NCBI GenBank assembly: GCA_900466475.1
Contig: UBMI01000003.1
Span: 372,001-436,000, forward strand
Direction: 5' to 3'
Length of the DNA: 64,000 nt
Source: Hyphomicrobiales bacterium
GTDB lineage: Bacteria > Pseudomonadota > Alphaproteobacteria > Rhizobiales > Rhizobiaceae
The notes under the pieces were generated by a model, which saw only the letters and a list, made by a program, of their open reading frames with translations, searched no databases and was not told where the DNA came from. Shown in pieces: positions 43,369-52,910 of the stretch. The position numbers were made by a program, and so were the translations under genes. How positions within the stretch are numbered: the stretch's first letter is position 1; each line of letters begins with the position of its first letter.

Positions 43369-43452
43369 CACCGGGCCGAGCCGATCTTTGGCACGTCATC
43401 CGGGAACTTCCGACACCGACGCTTGTCTGGTGGACAACGCAGGAGATCCGCC

Positions 43453-44016
<564 letters not shown>

Positions 44017-44268
44017 GCAACGGCGGGCGGCGCTGCCTGCCTCATGTTCGATGGCCCCCGGCGCCTGGGCTGACGCTCGCGATGCGGGCAAATGGCTGCA
44101 TTTACTGCTTAAAAGCCGAGACAGCGAAGGGAGAGCTGGTCGGCAAGCGAGACGGTTTCTGTGAACAGCAAATGGGACCAGACCGGCCGCGTGGCGGCAA
44201 GGACCCCGAGGCCGAAGGATGCCCAGATCGACGCTGTCAGCGCCTCTTTCAAAAAGACGGCTCCGATC
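44017..44268. other. Intergenic region
   Basis: About 250 bases between the broken nuoB and the DUF2243 gene. No gene or motif was noticed. Confidence 0.4.
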
Positions 44269-44751
44269 TCACGCATGGATGTGCCTCCACGACAACAGGC
44301 CTATCAGCATCATGGCTCCGCCCCAGGCCAGGAAGGCGATATCCCAGTACAGCCAGTTCGTACGAAGAACGGTCTCATTGACGTGGTGGATGCCCAACAT
44401 CTGGTGGTCGACAAGGCCTTCGATGAGATTGAAGGTGCCAAATCCGGTCAAGATGGAGGCCGTCAGGCACCGGGTCGACCACCTGAAGTGAACAAGACGC
44501 GCCGCGCGCCACAGGCGAAAAAGGCCAGCCAGGATGAACAGATACACGACCGAGTGGAACACGCCGTCCCAGAATGTGTTGAACTGCAGGTTCTCGACCG
44601 ACGTGATCGGATACCAGGAACTGAAGAGATGGTGCCATTGCAGGAGTTGGTGAAACACGACGCCATCGAAATATCCGCCGAGACCGACCCCAAGACAGAA
44701 TCCTGCGGAGAAGGGAAAGACCGGCGGAATACGGGGGCTGACACTTGTCAC
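44269..44751 (-). CDS. DUF2243 membrane protein
   Basis: 160 residues from GTG 44751, whose GTGA overlaps the stop of the gene upstream. Four helices; family pieces GFCLGVGLGGYFDGVVFHQLLQ, NLQFNTFWDGVFHSVVYLF and GTFNLIEGLVDHQMLGIHHV, which hold conserved His and Asp residues that could bind metal or haem. The function of DUF2243 is unknown. It is the second gene of an operon with an EcfG-like promoter. Confidence 0.85.
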   Translation of the reverse strand: MTSVSPRIPPVFPFSAGFCLGVGLGGYFDGVVFHQLLQWHHLFSSWYPITSVENLQFNTFWDGVFHSVVYLFILAGLFRLWRAARLVHFRWSTRCLTASILTGFGTFNLIEGLVDHQMLGIHHVNETVLRTNWLYWDIAFLAWGGAMMLIGLLSWRHIHA

Positions 44752-44951
44752 GACAGCGCCGAGAGCAGAATGATCATCGTGACGGAGGTTGCGCCAATGA
44801 GCATGAAACCCGCCATCAGCCATTCAGCCGCATGGGTTGCGGCCGGATGCCCAACCTCCTTGTGAACACCGAAGATCGCCGTCGCCCCGGCAGCCATCCA
44901 GCTCGCCAGCGTGATAGCTGAAAAGATCGTCATCCAGTCTGCCGCATGCAT
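44748..44951 (-). CDS. Small two-helix membrane protein
   Basis: 67 residues with two hydrophobic segments (WMTIFSAITLASWMAAGATA and EWLMAGFMLIGATSVTMIIL) joined by a His-containing loop. ATG 44951 has an AGGAG ribosome site. It overlaps the DUF2243 gene by four bases and an EcfG-like promoter lies 28 bases upstream, so the pair probably acts together in the membrane. Confidence 0.68.
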   Translation of the reverse strand: MHAADWMTIFSAITLASWMAAGATAIFGVHKEVGHPAATHAAEWLMAGFMLIGATSVTMIILLSALS

Positions 44952-44978
44952 CGTCGTTCTCCTGTCACCTGACCACCG

Positions 44979-45003
44979 AACCTGAGTGCCCGTGACTGGT
45001 TCC
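44979..45003 (-). promoter_or_regulatory. EcfG-like promoter of DUF2243 operon
   Basis: Minus strand GGAAC, 16 bases, GGTT; 28 bases before ATG 44951. Confidence 0.58.
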
Positions 45004-45200
45004 CAAAGGTTGACTATCGTTCGCTAGCGTACGCAGCGTCACTCGGCTGGCGAGCGCGAGAAAGCTTCGGCCGGGCGACGGACGACGCCAGAAGCCTCTT
45101 CTTAAAAGTCCAACGCCCGTCATGCTGATAGCCGGATGGCGACCTGCGACCCACCGCTGCGCGTCGACGTTTCGGCTTTCGCCTGGAAGCACCAGGATCG

Positions 45201-45225
45201 GGAACAAGAGCACGCGCCGAGGGTT
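45201..45225 (+). promoter_or_regulatory. EcfG-like promoter of treY
   Basis: GGAAC at 45201-45205, spacer 16, GGTT at 45222-45225; 48 bases before ATG 45274. Trehalose genes are known EcfG targets in several rhizobia. Confidence 0.6.
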
Positions 45226-45273
45226 TCCTGCGACAGGTTTCAAACCTTCTTCATTCTCATCCGAAGGCTTTCC

Positions 45274-47811
45274 ATGACCATTCCGACTGCTACCTACCGA
45301 GTTCAATTTCGCAACGGCATGACGTTTGATCGCGTGGGTGCGCTTGCGCCTTATCTCAGACGCCTTGGCATCAGCCATCTTTACGCCTCGCCGATCTTCA
45401 AGGCCGCGTCCGGCTCCACGCATGGTTACGACGTGACCGATGCCAATGAAATCGACCCGGCGATCGGCGGCCGCGACGGATTTGACCGCATGATCGGGGC
45501 GCTCAAGGCAGAGGGGCTTGGGCTCATTCTCGACATCGTGCCGAACCATGTGGCAGCGTCATTGGAGAACACCTGGTGGCGCGACGTCATCGAGTTTGGC
45601 GACAAGAGCCGGTTTGCCCGCCACTTCGACATTGACTGGTCGCGCCGCCTAACGTTGCCATTTCTAGGCGACAGTTTCGAAAGGGTCCTTGCGGCCGGTG
45701 ATCTGTCGGTAAAGGCCGATCCTCGAAGCGGCAAGCCGGCGCTCGCCTATTTCGACAGCTTCTATCCAATCACCCCGGACAGCTATGCCGGGCGCGAAAG
45801 TGCCGTCCTGCAGATATCGGACAAGGCGGGCATCGCCTGCCTCCACGATCAGCAACCCTATCGACTGATGTCCTGGCGGGATGCGGCCAGCGACCTGTCC
45901 TATCGCCGCTTCTTCGAGATCACCGGGCTTGTCGGGCTCCGGGTTGAAGACGAAATGGTCTTTGACGATGTCCATCGCCTCGTCCTGGAGCTGGTTCGTG
46001 ACGGATTGGTGGACGGCTTGCGCGTCGATCACATCGACGGACTGGCGGATCCAACCTCCTATCTGCGCCGATTGCGATCGAAAACGGGCCCCGCCTGCTA
46101 TATCACCGTCGAAAAGATCCTCGGCCATGGCGAGCGCCTTCCGCGAGACTGGCCGGTCGACGGCACCACCGGTTATGAATTCATTTCATCTGTCAGTCAG
46201 GCGCTGGTCGACGCCACCGGCCTTAGCGAGCTGCGTGACGCTTATGCCAATTCGACGGGCGCGTCGGTGGACCTCAAGCAGGAGTTGCGGGAGGCGAAAC
46301 TGCTGATGGTGGACAAGAATTTCGCCGGCGAGTTCTCCACCCTCCTTGCTCTCGTGCTGGAAATCAGCGCGAAGGAGCCGCCTCATCCGTCTCTATCCGA
46401 CAGCGCGCTACGGAGGGGACTGCGCGAGCTGCTGGTTGCTTTTCCCGTTTATCGAACTTATGGCAGCTCCCGTGGATTGCCGCCGGAAAGTCGCTCCATG
46501 CTCGACCAGGTGCTGGGCGCGGTTCGACGCGAGCCCGGCGATGCCGATCTCGAGACCGTCGCCTTCATCGCACGCATCCTGAAGGAAGATGACGCCCGAT
46601 TTGCGTCGGCTGCAGCTGTGGAGTTTCGCACGCGGTTCCAGCAGCTGACCGGACCGTTGATGGCAAAATCGCTGGAAGACACACTGTTTTACCGGCACAA
46701 TGCAGTGTTGGCGCTCAACGAGGTGGGTGCGGAGCCGATGCCGCGCAGCTTCTCAGTTGAACGCTTCCATGCTGAGATGTCCGAACGTCTCGCCACCCAA
46801 CCCGATGGCCTGTCCGCGACGTCGACGCATGACACCAAGCGCGGCGAAGACGCCCGCGCGCGCCTTTACAGCCTCACCGAGGCTCCCGGCATCTGGGTGG
46901 AGGCGGTTGACCGCTGGCGCGGCATGAGCCTAGCCAACGTCCAGCATCTACCCGACGGCCCGGCACCGGAGCCGGCAGTCGAATGGATGATCTACCAGGC
47001 ACTCGCCGGGGCCTGGCCTGTCGGCCTTGTCGCGGATGACGACGAAGGCATTCAGGCTCTTCAAGAACGCTTCCTGCCCTATCTCGAAAAGGCGTTGCGG
47101 GAGGCCAAACTGCGCACGAACTGGGGTGAGGTGAATGACGCCTACGAGGCAGCCGTCCTCGACTACGCCCGCGCACTCCTGTCCCCCGACAACAGAGGGT
47201 TCAGGACCGATTTCGTGGATACGCTGCAACCCTTTATTCGCGCGGGCCTCGCAAACAGCCTCACCCAGACGCTAATCAAACTGGCGGCACCAGGCGTCGC
47301 CGACATCTACCAGGGAAGCGAGGGCCACGATTTCAGCCTCGTCGACCCCGATAACCGGCGCGAGCCGGAATTCGAGGCGTTAGAAGAGCAGCTCCCGTCT
47401 CATGTTGTCGGAACAGACGGCGGCAACACCGATTGGCAGACGGCCGGTTTCAAGCAGCAACTCGTCTCGGCCCTGCTTAGCCTTCGACATCAGGCGCCCG
47501 GCCTCTTCAGGAAAGGTGACTACCTGCCCTTGGCCGCCACTGGGGATGGCGCGCATCGGATAGTGGCCTTCGCGCGGGCCGATTCAGATCATGCCCTGAT
47601 CGTCGTCGCACCCCGGCTTGTCTTCAACGTGCTGCATGCGCCCGCAACGTCGCAGGTGCTGCGTCTGGCCCAGCCGGAGATTGCTCTGCCGCCGGTCCTT
47701 GCGGACCGCACCTATCGCAACCTGTGGAGCAGCGCCAGGGTTCAACTCGCGAAGACGCTTACGGTCGATCTGCCGGAGGATGAGTCCTTTATGATTCTAT
47801 GGGCAGAGTAG
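45274..47811 (+). CDS. treY: Maltooligosyl trehalose synthase
   Basis: 845 residues of GH13. Start PTATYRVQFRNGMTFDRVGA and YLRRLGISHLYASPIFKAAS are the TreY hallmarks; catalytic regions are LILDIVPNHVA, GLRVDHIDGLADP (nucleophile Asp), YITVEKIL (acid Glu) and TSTHDTKRGED. It turns the reducing end of alpha-glucans into a trehalosyl unit, which TreZ then releases; no treZ is in this window. ATG 45274 is chosen over the upstream start at 45136 because the family begins there. Confidence 0.93.
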   Translation: MTIPTATYRVQFRNGMTFDRVGALAPYLRRLGISHLYASPIFKAASGSTHGYDVTDANEIDPAIGGRDGFDRMIGALKAEGLGLILDIVPNHVAASLENTWWRDVIEFGDKSRFARHFDIDWSRRLTLPFLGDSFERVLAAGDLSVKADPRSGKPALAYFDSFYPITPDSYAGRESAVLQISDKAGIACLHDQQPYRLMSWRDAASDLSYRRFFEITGLVGLRVEDEMVFDDVHRLVLELVRDGLVDGLRVDHIDGLADPTSYLRRLRSKTGPACYITVEKILGHGERLPRDWPVDGTTGYEFISSVSQALVDATGLSELRDAYANSTGASVDLKQELREAKLLMVDKNFAGEFSTLLALVLEISAKEPPHPSLSDSALRRGLRELLVAFPVYRTYGSSRGLPPESRSMLDQVLGAVRREPGDADLETVAFIARILKEDDARFASAAAVEFRTRFQQLTGPLMAKSLEDTLFYRHNAVLALNEVGAEPMPRSFSVERFHAEMSERLATQPDGLSATSTHDTKRGEDARARLYSLTEAPGIWVEAVDRWRGMSLANVQHLPDGPAPEPAVEWMIYQALAGAWPVGLVADDDEGIQALQERFLPYLEKALREAKLRTNWGEVNDAYEAAVLDYARALLSPDNRGFRTDFVDTLQPFIRAGLANSLTQTLIKLAAPGVADIYQGSEGHDFSLVDPDNRREPEFEALEEQLPSHVVGTDGGNTDWQTAGFKQQLVSALLSLRHQAPGLFRKGDYLPLAATGDGAHRIVAFARADSDHALIVVAPRLVFNVLHAPATSQVLRLAQPEIALPPVLADRTYRNLWSSARVQLAKTLTVDLPEDESFMILWAE

Positions 47812-48082
47812 CTCCTGCATAGGACGCGCCACCGGCATCGCGACGGGGATCTGGAAGCCGTCGAACCCATGTGGTGGGCGGCGGCGGCATTGGCGCTCGA
47901 AAACGACCTGTACGCGCAGGCGTCGGGGTTTCGGGCCGGAACTTTTCGGCGGGCCTTCAAGTTTCTGGCGAGGCATCCGCGCCCTTCATGAAGTTTATCA
48001 CAGGGGCGCGCGGCCCTGTTGAGATTAGCGGCAACGCGGCCGCCACGCCGAGGGCTGCGTCACGCCGATGGAAAGGCAGATT
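47812..48082. other. Intergenic region with possible 40-residue frame
   Basis: A frame at 47869-47991 (start MWWAAAALALENDLYAQASG) looks protein-like but overlaps a possible EcfG-like motif at 47938 and has no ribosome site. Nothing else is seen. Confidence 0.35.
47938..47963 (+). promoter_or_regulatory. Possible EcfG-like promoter of mscS-type gene, N17
   Basis: GGAAC, 17 bases, AGTT; about 120 bases before ATG 48083. Lower confidence because of the spacer. Confidence 0.35.
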
Positions 48083-48889
48083 ATGGAAATAACAGCGGAA
48101 TCAATTGCCGCCACGCCGACGGCGCTCGCCCAGCTGGGCACGCTTGCCATCCACTATGGTCTGTCACTTGCGGGTGCCCTGGTGCTCCTCGTGGGCGGAT
48201 GGATACTTTCGGGATTCGTGAGCCGGTGGGCCTACAAGGGCCTCTCACGCATTCACGGCATTGACGAGACCTTGGCCCGCTTCTTCGAAAATGTCCTGCA
48301 TTACGGCCTCCTGATCCTCGTTTTCGTGATGGTCCTGGGACAGTTCGGCGTTCAGACCGCCTCTATCGTCGCCGCGCTCGGCGCTGCCGGCCTTGCCATT
48401 GGTCTTGCTCTTCAGGGCACGCTGCAGAACATCGCAGCCGGAATCATGCTTCTCGTCCTGCGTCCTTTTCGGGTCGGGGAATATATCGAAACGTCGAGCA
48501 TCAGGGGCAAGATCATCGAAGTGGGCCTGTTTGCCACCGAGCTGCGGACAGCCGATGGTCTATATCTGCTCGCTCCCAACTCGACCTTGTGGAACACGCC
48601 GATCGTCAACCACAGCCGGGAGCCGGAAAGGAGGCAGGAACTGTCTATCGCCGTCGGCAACGATGCCGATGTCGATCTCGCGAAACGGACTCTGCTCGAC
48701 ATCATCGCCTCCGACACTCGTGTTCGCCGCGAGCCGTTGCCACGCGTCTATTCCGATGACCTGTCAGCCGAAAAGACGACCCTCAAGGTTGAATATTGGG
48801 CGGCAACCGGGGAATGGACGGAAACCCGCCATGACCTGATCGACAGGCTCAAGTCAGGCCTGAAGGATAGGGAGATCGCAATCAAATAG
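48083..48889 (+). CDS. MscS-family mechanosensitive channel
   Basis: 268 residues. Three helices and the pore helix GAAGLAIGLALQGTLQNIAAG, with the preceding FGVQTASIVAALGAAG, match MscS; the beta domain follows (RPFRVGEYIETSSIRGKIIE, APNSTLWNTPIVNHSR). It releases solutes on osmotic downshock. ATG 48083 has an AAAGGC ribosome site; another ATG lies five codons earlier. Its place beside trehalose genes fits osmotic adaptation. Confidence 0.9.
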   Translation: MEITAESIAATPTALAQLGTLAIHYGLSLAGALVLLVGGWILSGFVSRWAYKGLSRIHGIDETLARFFENVLHYGLLILVFVMVLGQFGVQTASIVAALGAAGLAIGLALQGTLQNIAAGIMLLVLRPFRVGEYIETSSIRGKIIEVGLFATELRTADGLYLLAPNSTLWNTPIVNHSREPERRQELSIAVGNDADVDLAKRTLLDIIASDTRVRREPLPRVYSDDLSAEKTTLKVEYWAATGEWTETRHDLIDRLKSGLKDREIAIK

Positions 48890-49326
48890 AGTCGGCCTTG
48901 TCTTGTCGCCATTTGAACGTGCTCAGCCAAGCACTCGCTGCCGGCTCTGCAACGTGCGGACATATTTTATCCTTGCACGAGAGCGTCAGTCGCCTTCCTG
49001 AGCATTGCTGCAGGATGAGGACGCGAACCGAAGGCGCGACTTTTATTCGCCGGCCCGCCTGGGAGAATATCTGGGCTCTGCGAAAGGCGGGACGCGATCC
49101 TATGTGGTCAGACAGGCGCCCGGGGCTCGCCCTCGGCCTTCTGACGCCGTATATGATCGGCGTTGGAATTTACCTTTTCGGGCGTGACCGAGCGTTCGTG
49201 GGTCGCATTCATGGGCAGTTTTTGGATCGCGCCTGGCCCATCACGCCAGGGTGACGGCAGCGCGTCCGCAAATCCGACCAACGATCCACTCTCCTCCACT
49301 GGCGAGCGCGAGAAGATACGAGAGCA
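48890..49326. other. Intergenic region
   Basis: About 430 bases. One frame ends with a hydrophobic stretch (LALGLLTPYMIGVGIYLFG) but lacks a credible start. No promoter motif was found. Confidence 0.35.
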
Positions 49327-51156
49327 TCAAATCAGTGTTGGCTTGCCCTCGGATCTCCTGGCATGGCGTGGACGATACCGGTTCATGATTGCGGCGACAC
49401 GTCGAATGCGCGGATGTGTTTCCAGATCCTCTAGATCAACCGAGAGCTTCGGCCTCCAGTTCGGATAAGTCCTGTCGGTGCCGGGAATATTGGTCGGTGA
49501 GGGTTCATCCGTCAGATCCGCCAGACGAACGGAGGCCAGCATCGAGGGCGTCATGGCGATGAATTCATGCGCGGCCATGGAGAGCTGTTCCGGCTCGCTG
49601 GCCCGTGACCCTGCATCTGAGCCGGCAAGACCCAACGCTGAAAAAGCCCTCAGCACCCGTTTGCGCTCTTCGATGCGGTTGTCTTGATGTTGAATGGTCG
49701 TTTCTTCCGACACAAGCTCATGTTCCAATCGAAGAGCGATGTCGGCGCCCTTCCACCATCCGGCGAAGGTCTGATGATCGTGCGTGGAGACGCAGGCAAG
49801 CGCGAGCTGCGGGTATCGTTCCGGAAAAACGAAGCCTTCCTCTGTCTGCTCGTAGGACAGGATGCGATAGGAAAGGACGCCGGCCAAGGCGAGGTCCTCG
49901 CGAAGCCCACTTGCAATCTCGCCGAGGTCTTCGCCGATGACAAGGCATTTGTAATGGCGCGACATGTTCGCCAGCTGTTCCAGCATGTCATCGACGGGAT
50001 AACGGACATAGGCGCCGTCTGCCGGGGTGGCATTGGTGGGAACGAGATACAATCTAGCGAAGGCGGCGGCATGATCGATCCTGATGGCGCCGGCATACCG
50101 CATCGAAGCCCTCATCAGGCGGGCGAAGGGGGAAGGTTCACCGGCCGCGATCCTATCGGGCCGCAGAGCCGCCAGTTTCCAGTCCTGGCCCTGCGTCGCG
50201 AAAGGCTCGGGCGGATTACCAACAGCTGCCCCGGCCACGTAGGATGGTTCCTCGCTCCAGGTGGCCGACCCGTCGAGTGCTTCGCCAACTGCGACATCAA
50301 GATAAAGGCCGATCCGCATATCGGCCTTGTGGCAGCATTCCTTGGCCTCGCATAGCTGCACATGGGCGAGCCACTGCAGCCATTGATGGAACTTGATATC
50401 AGCGTGATGCTCCTTTTCGAAAGCATCGACGGCACCGCTGTGGGGCGATTGAAATTCCGATGGCCAAGAGGCCCAGCCGGCGCCTGAACCGCTCGCGGAC
50501 TGAGCGAATGACAACGTCTCGAACAGGGCGTGAAGACGGAGGCTTTCACCGCCTTTGCTGACGAACTCCTCGAACGCGACGTTAGGGCTTTTTCGATCCG
50601 CTTCAAAAATCGTGCGAAGGACGCCAAGCTTCAGGCGTGCCACGACTTCATAATCGACGAGCGATCTCGCGCGTAATTCTGAAAGCTGCGCCTCGATGGC
50701 AGGGTCATTGACGAAACCGCCTACCTCGTCCACGGCGATATACAGGGGATTGAGAAACCTGCGATTGGACGGCTCATAAGGGCTGCACCGAGCGGCATCG
50801 TAAAGGAAACCGGCATGCACGGGATTGACGCCAACAAAATCCGCGCCGAGCCTGCCGGCCATGCCACAGACAGTCCAAAGATCCTTGAAGTCACCAATGC
50901 CCCAATTGCGGCCGGAACGCAGCTCGTAAAGCTGCAGACTGAGCCCCCAAGCCGGTTGTTCGACAAGATGAGCAGGCGCATGACACCGGCTATCTTCCCC
51001 AGAAGGGACGCCGTCGACAGTCTCGCCGAGCGCAACAAGCATAGTGCGCAGATTGTCGTCAGAGACCCGCACTGCATGCCCCTCGGGCGAGGGGCGGACG
51101 AGCTCGATGCCTTTTTGCCTCGCCAGACGTCGGATCGAGGTGACGGCTTCTCTCAT
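49327..51156 (-). CDS. malQ: 4-alpha-glucanotransferase (amylomaltase)
   Basis: 609 residues of GH77. Seen: WGLSLQLYELRSGRNWGIGDF at the start of the barrel, IRIDHAAAFARLYLVP with the nucleophile Asp, CLVIGEDLGEIASG with the acid/base Glu, and CVSTHDHQTFAGWW. It rearranges alpha-1,4-glucans and can supply maltooligosaccharides for TreY. ATG 51156 is preferred to ATG 51192 since family N-termini begin near MREAVTSIRRLARQKGI. It converges with the osmotic genes upstream. Confidence 0.92.
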   Translation of the reverse strand: MREAVTSIRRLARQKGIELVRPSPEGHAVRVSDDNLRTMLVALGETVDGVPSGEDSRCHAPAHLVEQPAWGLSLQLYELRSGRNWGIGDFKDLWTVCGMAGRLGADFVGVNPVHAGFLYDAARCSPYEPSNRRFLNPLYIAVDEVGGFVNDPAIEAQLSELRARSLVDYEVVARLKLGVLRTIFEADRKSPNVAFEEFVSKGGESLRLHALFETLSFAQSASGSGAGWASWPSEFQSPHSGAVDAFEKEHHADIKFHQWLQWLAHVQLCEAKECCHKADMRIGLYLDVAVGEALDGSATWSEEPSYVAGAAVGNPPEPFATQGQDWKLAALRPDRIAAGEPSPFARLMRASMRYAGAIRIDHAAAFARLYLVPTNATPADGAYVRYPVDDMLEQLANMSRHYKCLVIGEDLGEIASGLREDLALAGVLSYRILSYEQTEEGFVFPERYPQLALACVSTHDHQTFAGWWKGADIALRLEHELVSEETTIQHQDNRIEERKRVLRAFSALGLAGSDAGSRASEPEQLSMAAHEFIAMTPSMLASVRLADLTDEPSPTNIPGTDRTYPNWRPKLSVDLEDLETHPRIRRVAAIMNRYRPRHARRSEGKPTLI

Positions 51157-51236
51157 GCTGGACCTCCCGTCAGTACATACGCCTATCGTCAAGGCCGAAT
51201 ATCATAAGCAGGAACGCCCGGCGGTGCGCAGTACGC

Positions 51237-51425
51237 CTATGCACGGCCCTCAAGGGCTTGTTTCATCAAAAGCGTGTAGTCAGGCAGTGACGACTGTCTG
51301 CGATCTTGCGCAACTGCGGCATCGACGACCGCTTGATAGCCGGGATGGCCTCGTTCGGCATATTGCGTCTGAGGTCCTTCGGGCCGTTCTTGCGCTTGGC
51401 GGCTTGGCAGCTGATGTTCAACCAT
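51237..51425 (-). CDS. Small hydrophilic protein behind an EcfG-like promoter
   Basis: 62 residues, rich in Gln, Arg, Pro and Glu (MVEHQLPSRQAQERPEGPQT, then AVAQDRRQSSLPDYTLLMKQ). ATG 51425 lies 30 bases after the -10 of an EcfG-like promoter with an ACGGA element ahead of it. No family is recognised. Another frame over the same DNA also looks partly protein-like, so a frameshift is possible. Confidence 0.45.
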   Translation of the reverse strand: MVEHQLPSRQAQERPEGPQTQYAERGHPGYQAVVDAAVAQDRRQSSLPDYTLLMKQALEGRA

Positions 51426-51454
51426 AATGGCATTCCGTTATTGGCTCGCAGCTC

Positions 51455-51479
51455 AACTTCGGACGACCAAATTCGTTCC
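51455..51479 (-). promoter_or_regulatory. EcfG-like promoter
   Basis: Minus strand GGAAC, 16 bases, AGTT; 30 bases before ATG 51425. Confidence 0.55.
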
Positions 51480-51571
51480 GTGTTGATCGGGTGTTGCTGC
51501 GCTGATTTCTCCGCTTCTCGGTCCGTGAGCTCTTTGGGAAGCAGCTTTCGATCCTGATTAACGCACGCCCT

Positions 51572-51596
51572 GGAACAAGCCCGCCTCACCCATGTT
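51572..51596 (+). promoter_or_regulatory. EcfG-like promoter
   Basis: GGAAC at 51572-51576, spacer 16, TGTT at 51593-51596; 28 bases before ATG 51625. It is divergent to 51455-51479. Confidence 0.7.
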
Positions 51597-51624
51597 TTGA
51601 GCCGGTAACAACTGGAGGGTGGAC

Positions 51625-51897
51625 ATGAACTATATCTGGCTTTTCGTCGTGGCAGGAGGCGCAGCCTTGCTTGGGCTTGCCTTGGCCTTTGGCATGATCA
51701 GACAGGATCCACGACGATCGGTCGGCGCGATCATTGGGGCCTTCCTGATTGCGTTTCTGGCCGTGATTGGCGGGCTCTATGTCTCCAGAGCGCCGACCGC
51801 GCCCATCGTACCGCCTGATCGTGAAGGCACGGACAAGGCACTTCCTGCTGCGCCCGCACAGCCCGGGGCGTTACCGGGGCACCAAAACACCCAATAG
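51625..51897 (+). CDS. Small two-helix membrane protein
   Basis: 90 residues: two hydrophobic segments (YIWLFVVAGGAALLGLALAF and VGAIIGAFLIAFLAVIGGLY) and a Pro/Ala-rich C-terminal tail. ATG 51625 follows GGAGGGT; a GTG two codons earlier is less likely. An EcfG-like promoter lies 28 bases upstream. Small two-helix proteins of this kind are frequent in alphaproteobacterial stress regulons; the function is unknown. Confidence 0.7.
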   Translation: MNYIWLFVVAGGAALLGLALAFGMIRQDPRRSVGAIIGAFLIAFLAVIGGLYVSRAPTAPIVPPDREGTDKALPAAPAQPGALPGHQNTQ

Positions 51898-52522
51898 TGT
51901 TCGTGTTGGCGTCGCGCGCTGCGATCACGCCCGATCTTCCGACAACCTCCTCAGAGTGGCTGTCTTCGGCAACTCGGGATGCGCGGGACGAACAGGCAGG
52001 GCGGCCGGCGCGCTCGACCGCGGCAGCGCTCGCAAGGCGCGCGACTAAGGTAGCCTCCACCTCCCGCATTGTTTTTGCGCAGCCGCCCGAAAACGCGTTC
52101 GATGTGCCGCCGTGTCGCTTCGGCGCGAAAGCAATGACTGTCGATCGGGCATATGGTCTTCGCTACAATCGGCTTTGCGGTAATGCGACCAAACTGGTGG
52201 CAAGCTATCAATGACAATGATGTCGGCAGATAGTGGAAGCGGCTGGCGGTGTGACTGGCGTCGTGAGCGAAGGAAGTGCAGCGGAGGCTTCGGCGCCGGC
52301 AAATGACGTACGGTGCACCGGACATCCTTGCCTTTCTTTCGACCCGCACGGCGGTCGGGCGACGCCAACGCTCGCCGCATCGTCGCAGGCTGGCAAGTGC
52401 TGCTCCGTCTGGCCAATGGCAATCGGAGCAAGCGCACTGTCACGTCCGCCCATCTCGGGCCCGGAGGGACCCTCACCTTTGACGGCCGGCACGGATCTGG
52501 GAAGACTGGCGGCACCCCGGCC
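51898..52522. other. Intergenic region
   Basis: About 620 bases. Frames are long because of high GC but none has a motif or a ribosome site with start. An EcfG-like promoter begins at the right edge. Confidence 0.4.
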
Positions 52523-52547
52523 GGAACGATTTGTCGTCTTCCGCGTT
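52523..52547 (+). promoter_or_regulatory. EcfG-like promoter, full consensus
   Basis: GGAAC at 52523-52527, spacer 16, CGTT at 52544-52547; 30 bases before ATG 52578. Confidence 0.72.
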
Positions 52548-52577
52548 TCAATGCCGCAATGCGGAGAGCATATCAAA

Positions 52578-52766
52578 ATGAGTACCCATTTCCATCCCAG
52601 GACCATTGTTGCAGGTCGGGCCAACGAGGTTTTGGACGTCAAGCGATTTGCAAGCGACCACAAGCTCGACGACAAACAGACACGTGACCTCCTTCGCCTG
52701 TTTGGCGCCTTCGCGACCCGTCATGAGCTGCTCACCAACTGCGTCATGCCGCGCACCACGCGTTGA
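52578..52766 (+). CDS. Small DUF3606-like protein
   Basis: 62 residues. VLDVKRFASDHKLDDKQTRD followed by LLRLFGAFATRHELL resembles DUF3606, a short helical domain common in rhizobia and often near stress genes; the resemblance is moderate. A full EcfG-like promoter precedes it. The ribosome site is a weak GGAGAG 10 bases before the ATG. Confidence 0.6.
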   Translation: MSTHFHPRTIVAGRANEVLDVKRFASDHKLDDKQTRDLLRLFGAFATRHELLTNCVMPRTTR

Positions 52767-52910
52767 GAGCAAGTCGGCTCCGCAATCTCGCCCGCTGATT
52801 AGGCGCGAGCCGACGGTGGAGCGAGGCGGTGCCTATGCCAGATTCCAGGCGCCTTTGGCACGGTTGAAAAATTGCTGCGCGTGTGGGCATTCACAACGCT
52901 CGGGAAGAGG

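Noticed and set aside
48898..49254. 118-codon + strand frame with one hydrophobic segment
   Set aside because: No ribosome site, no family and Arg-rich N-terminal half; may be chance in GC-rich DNA.
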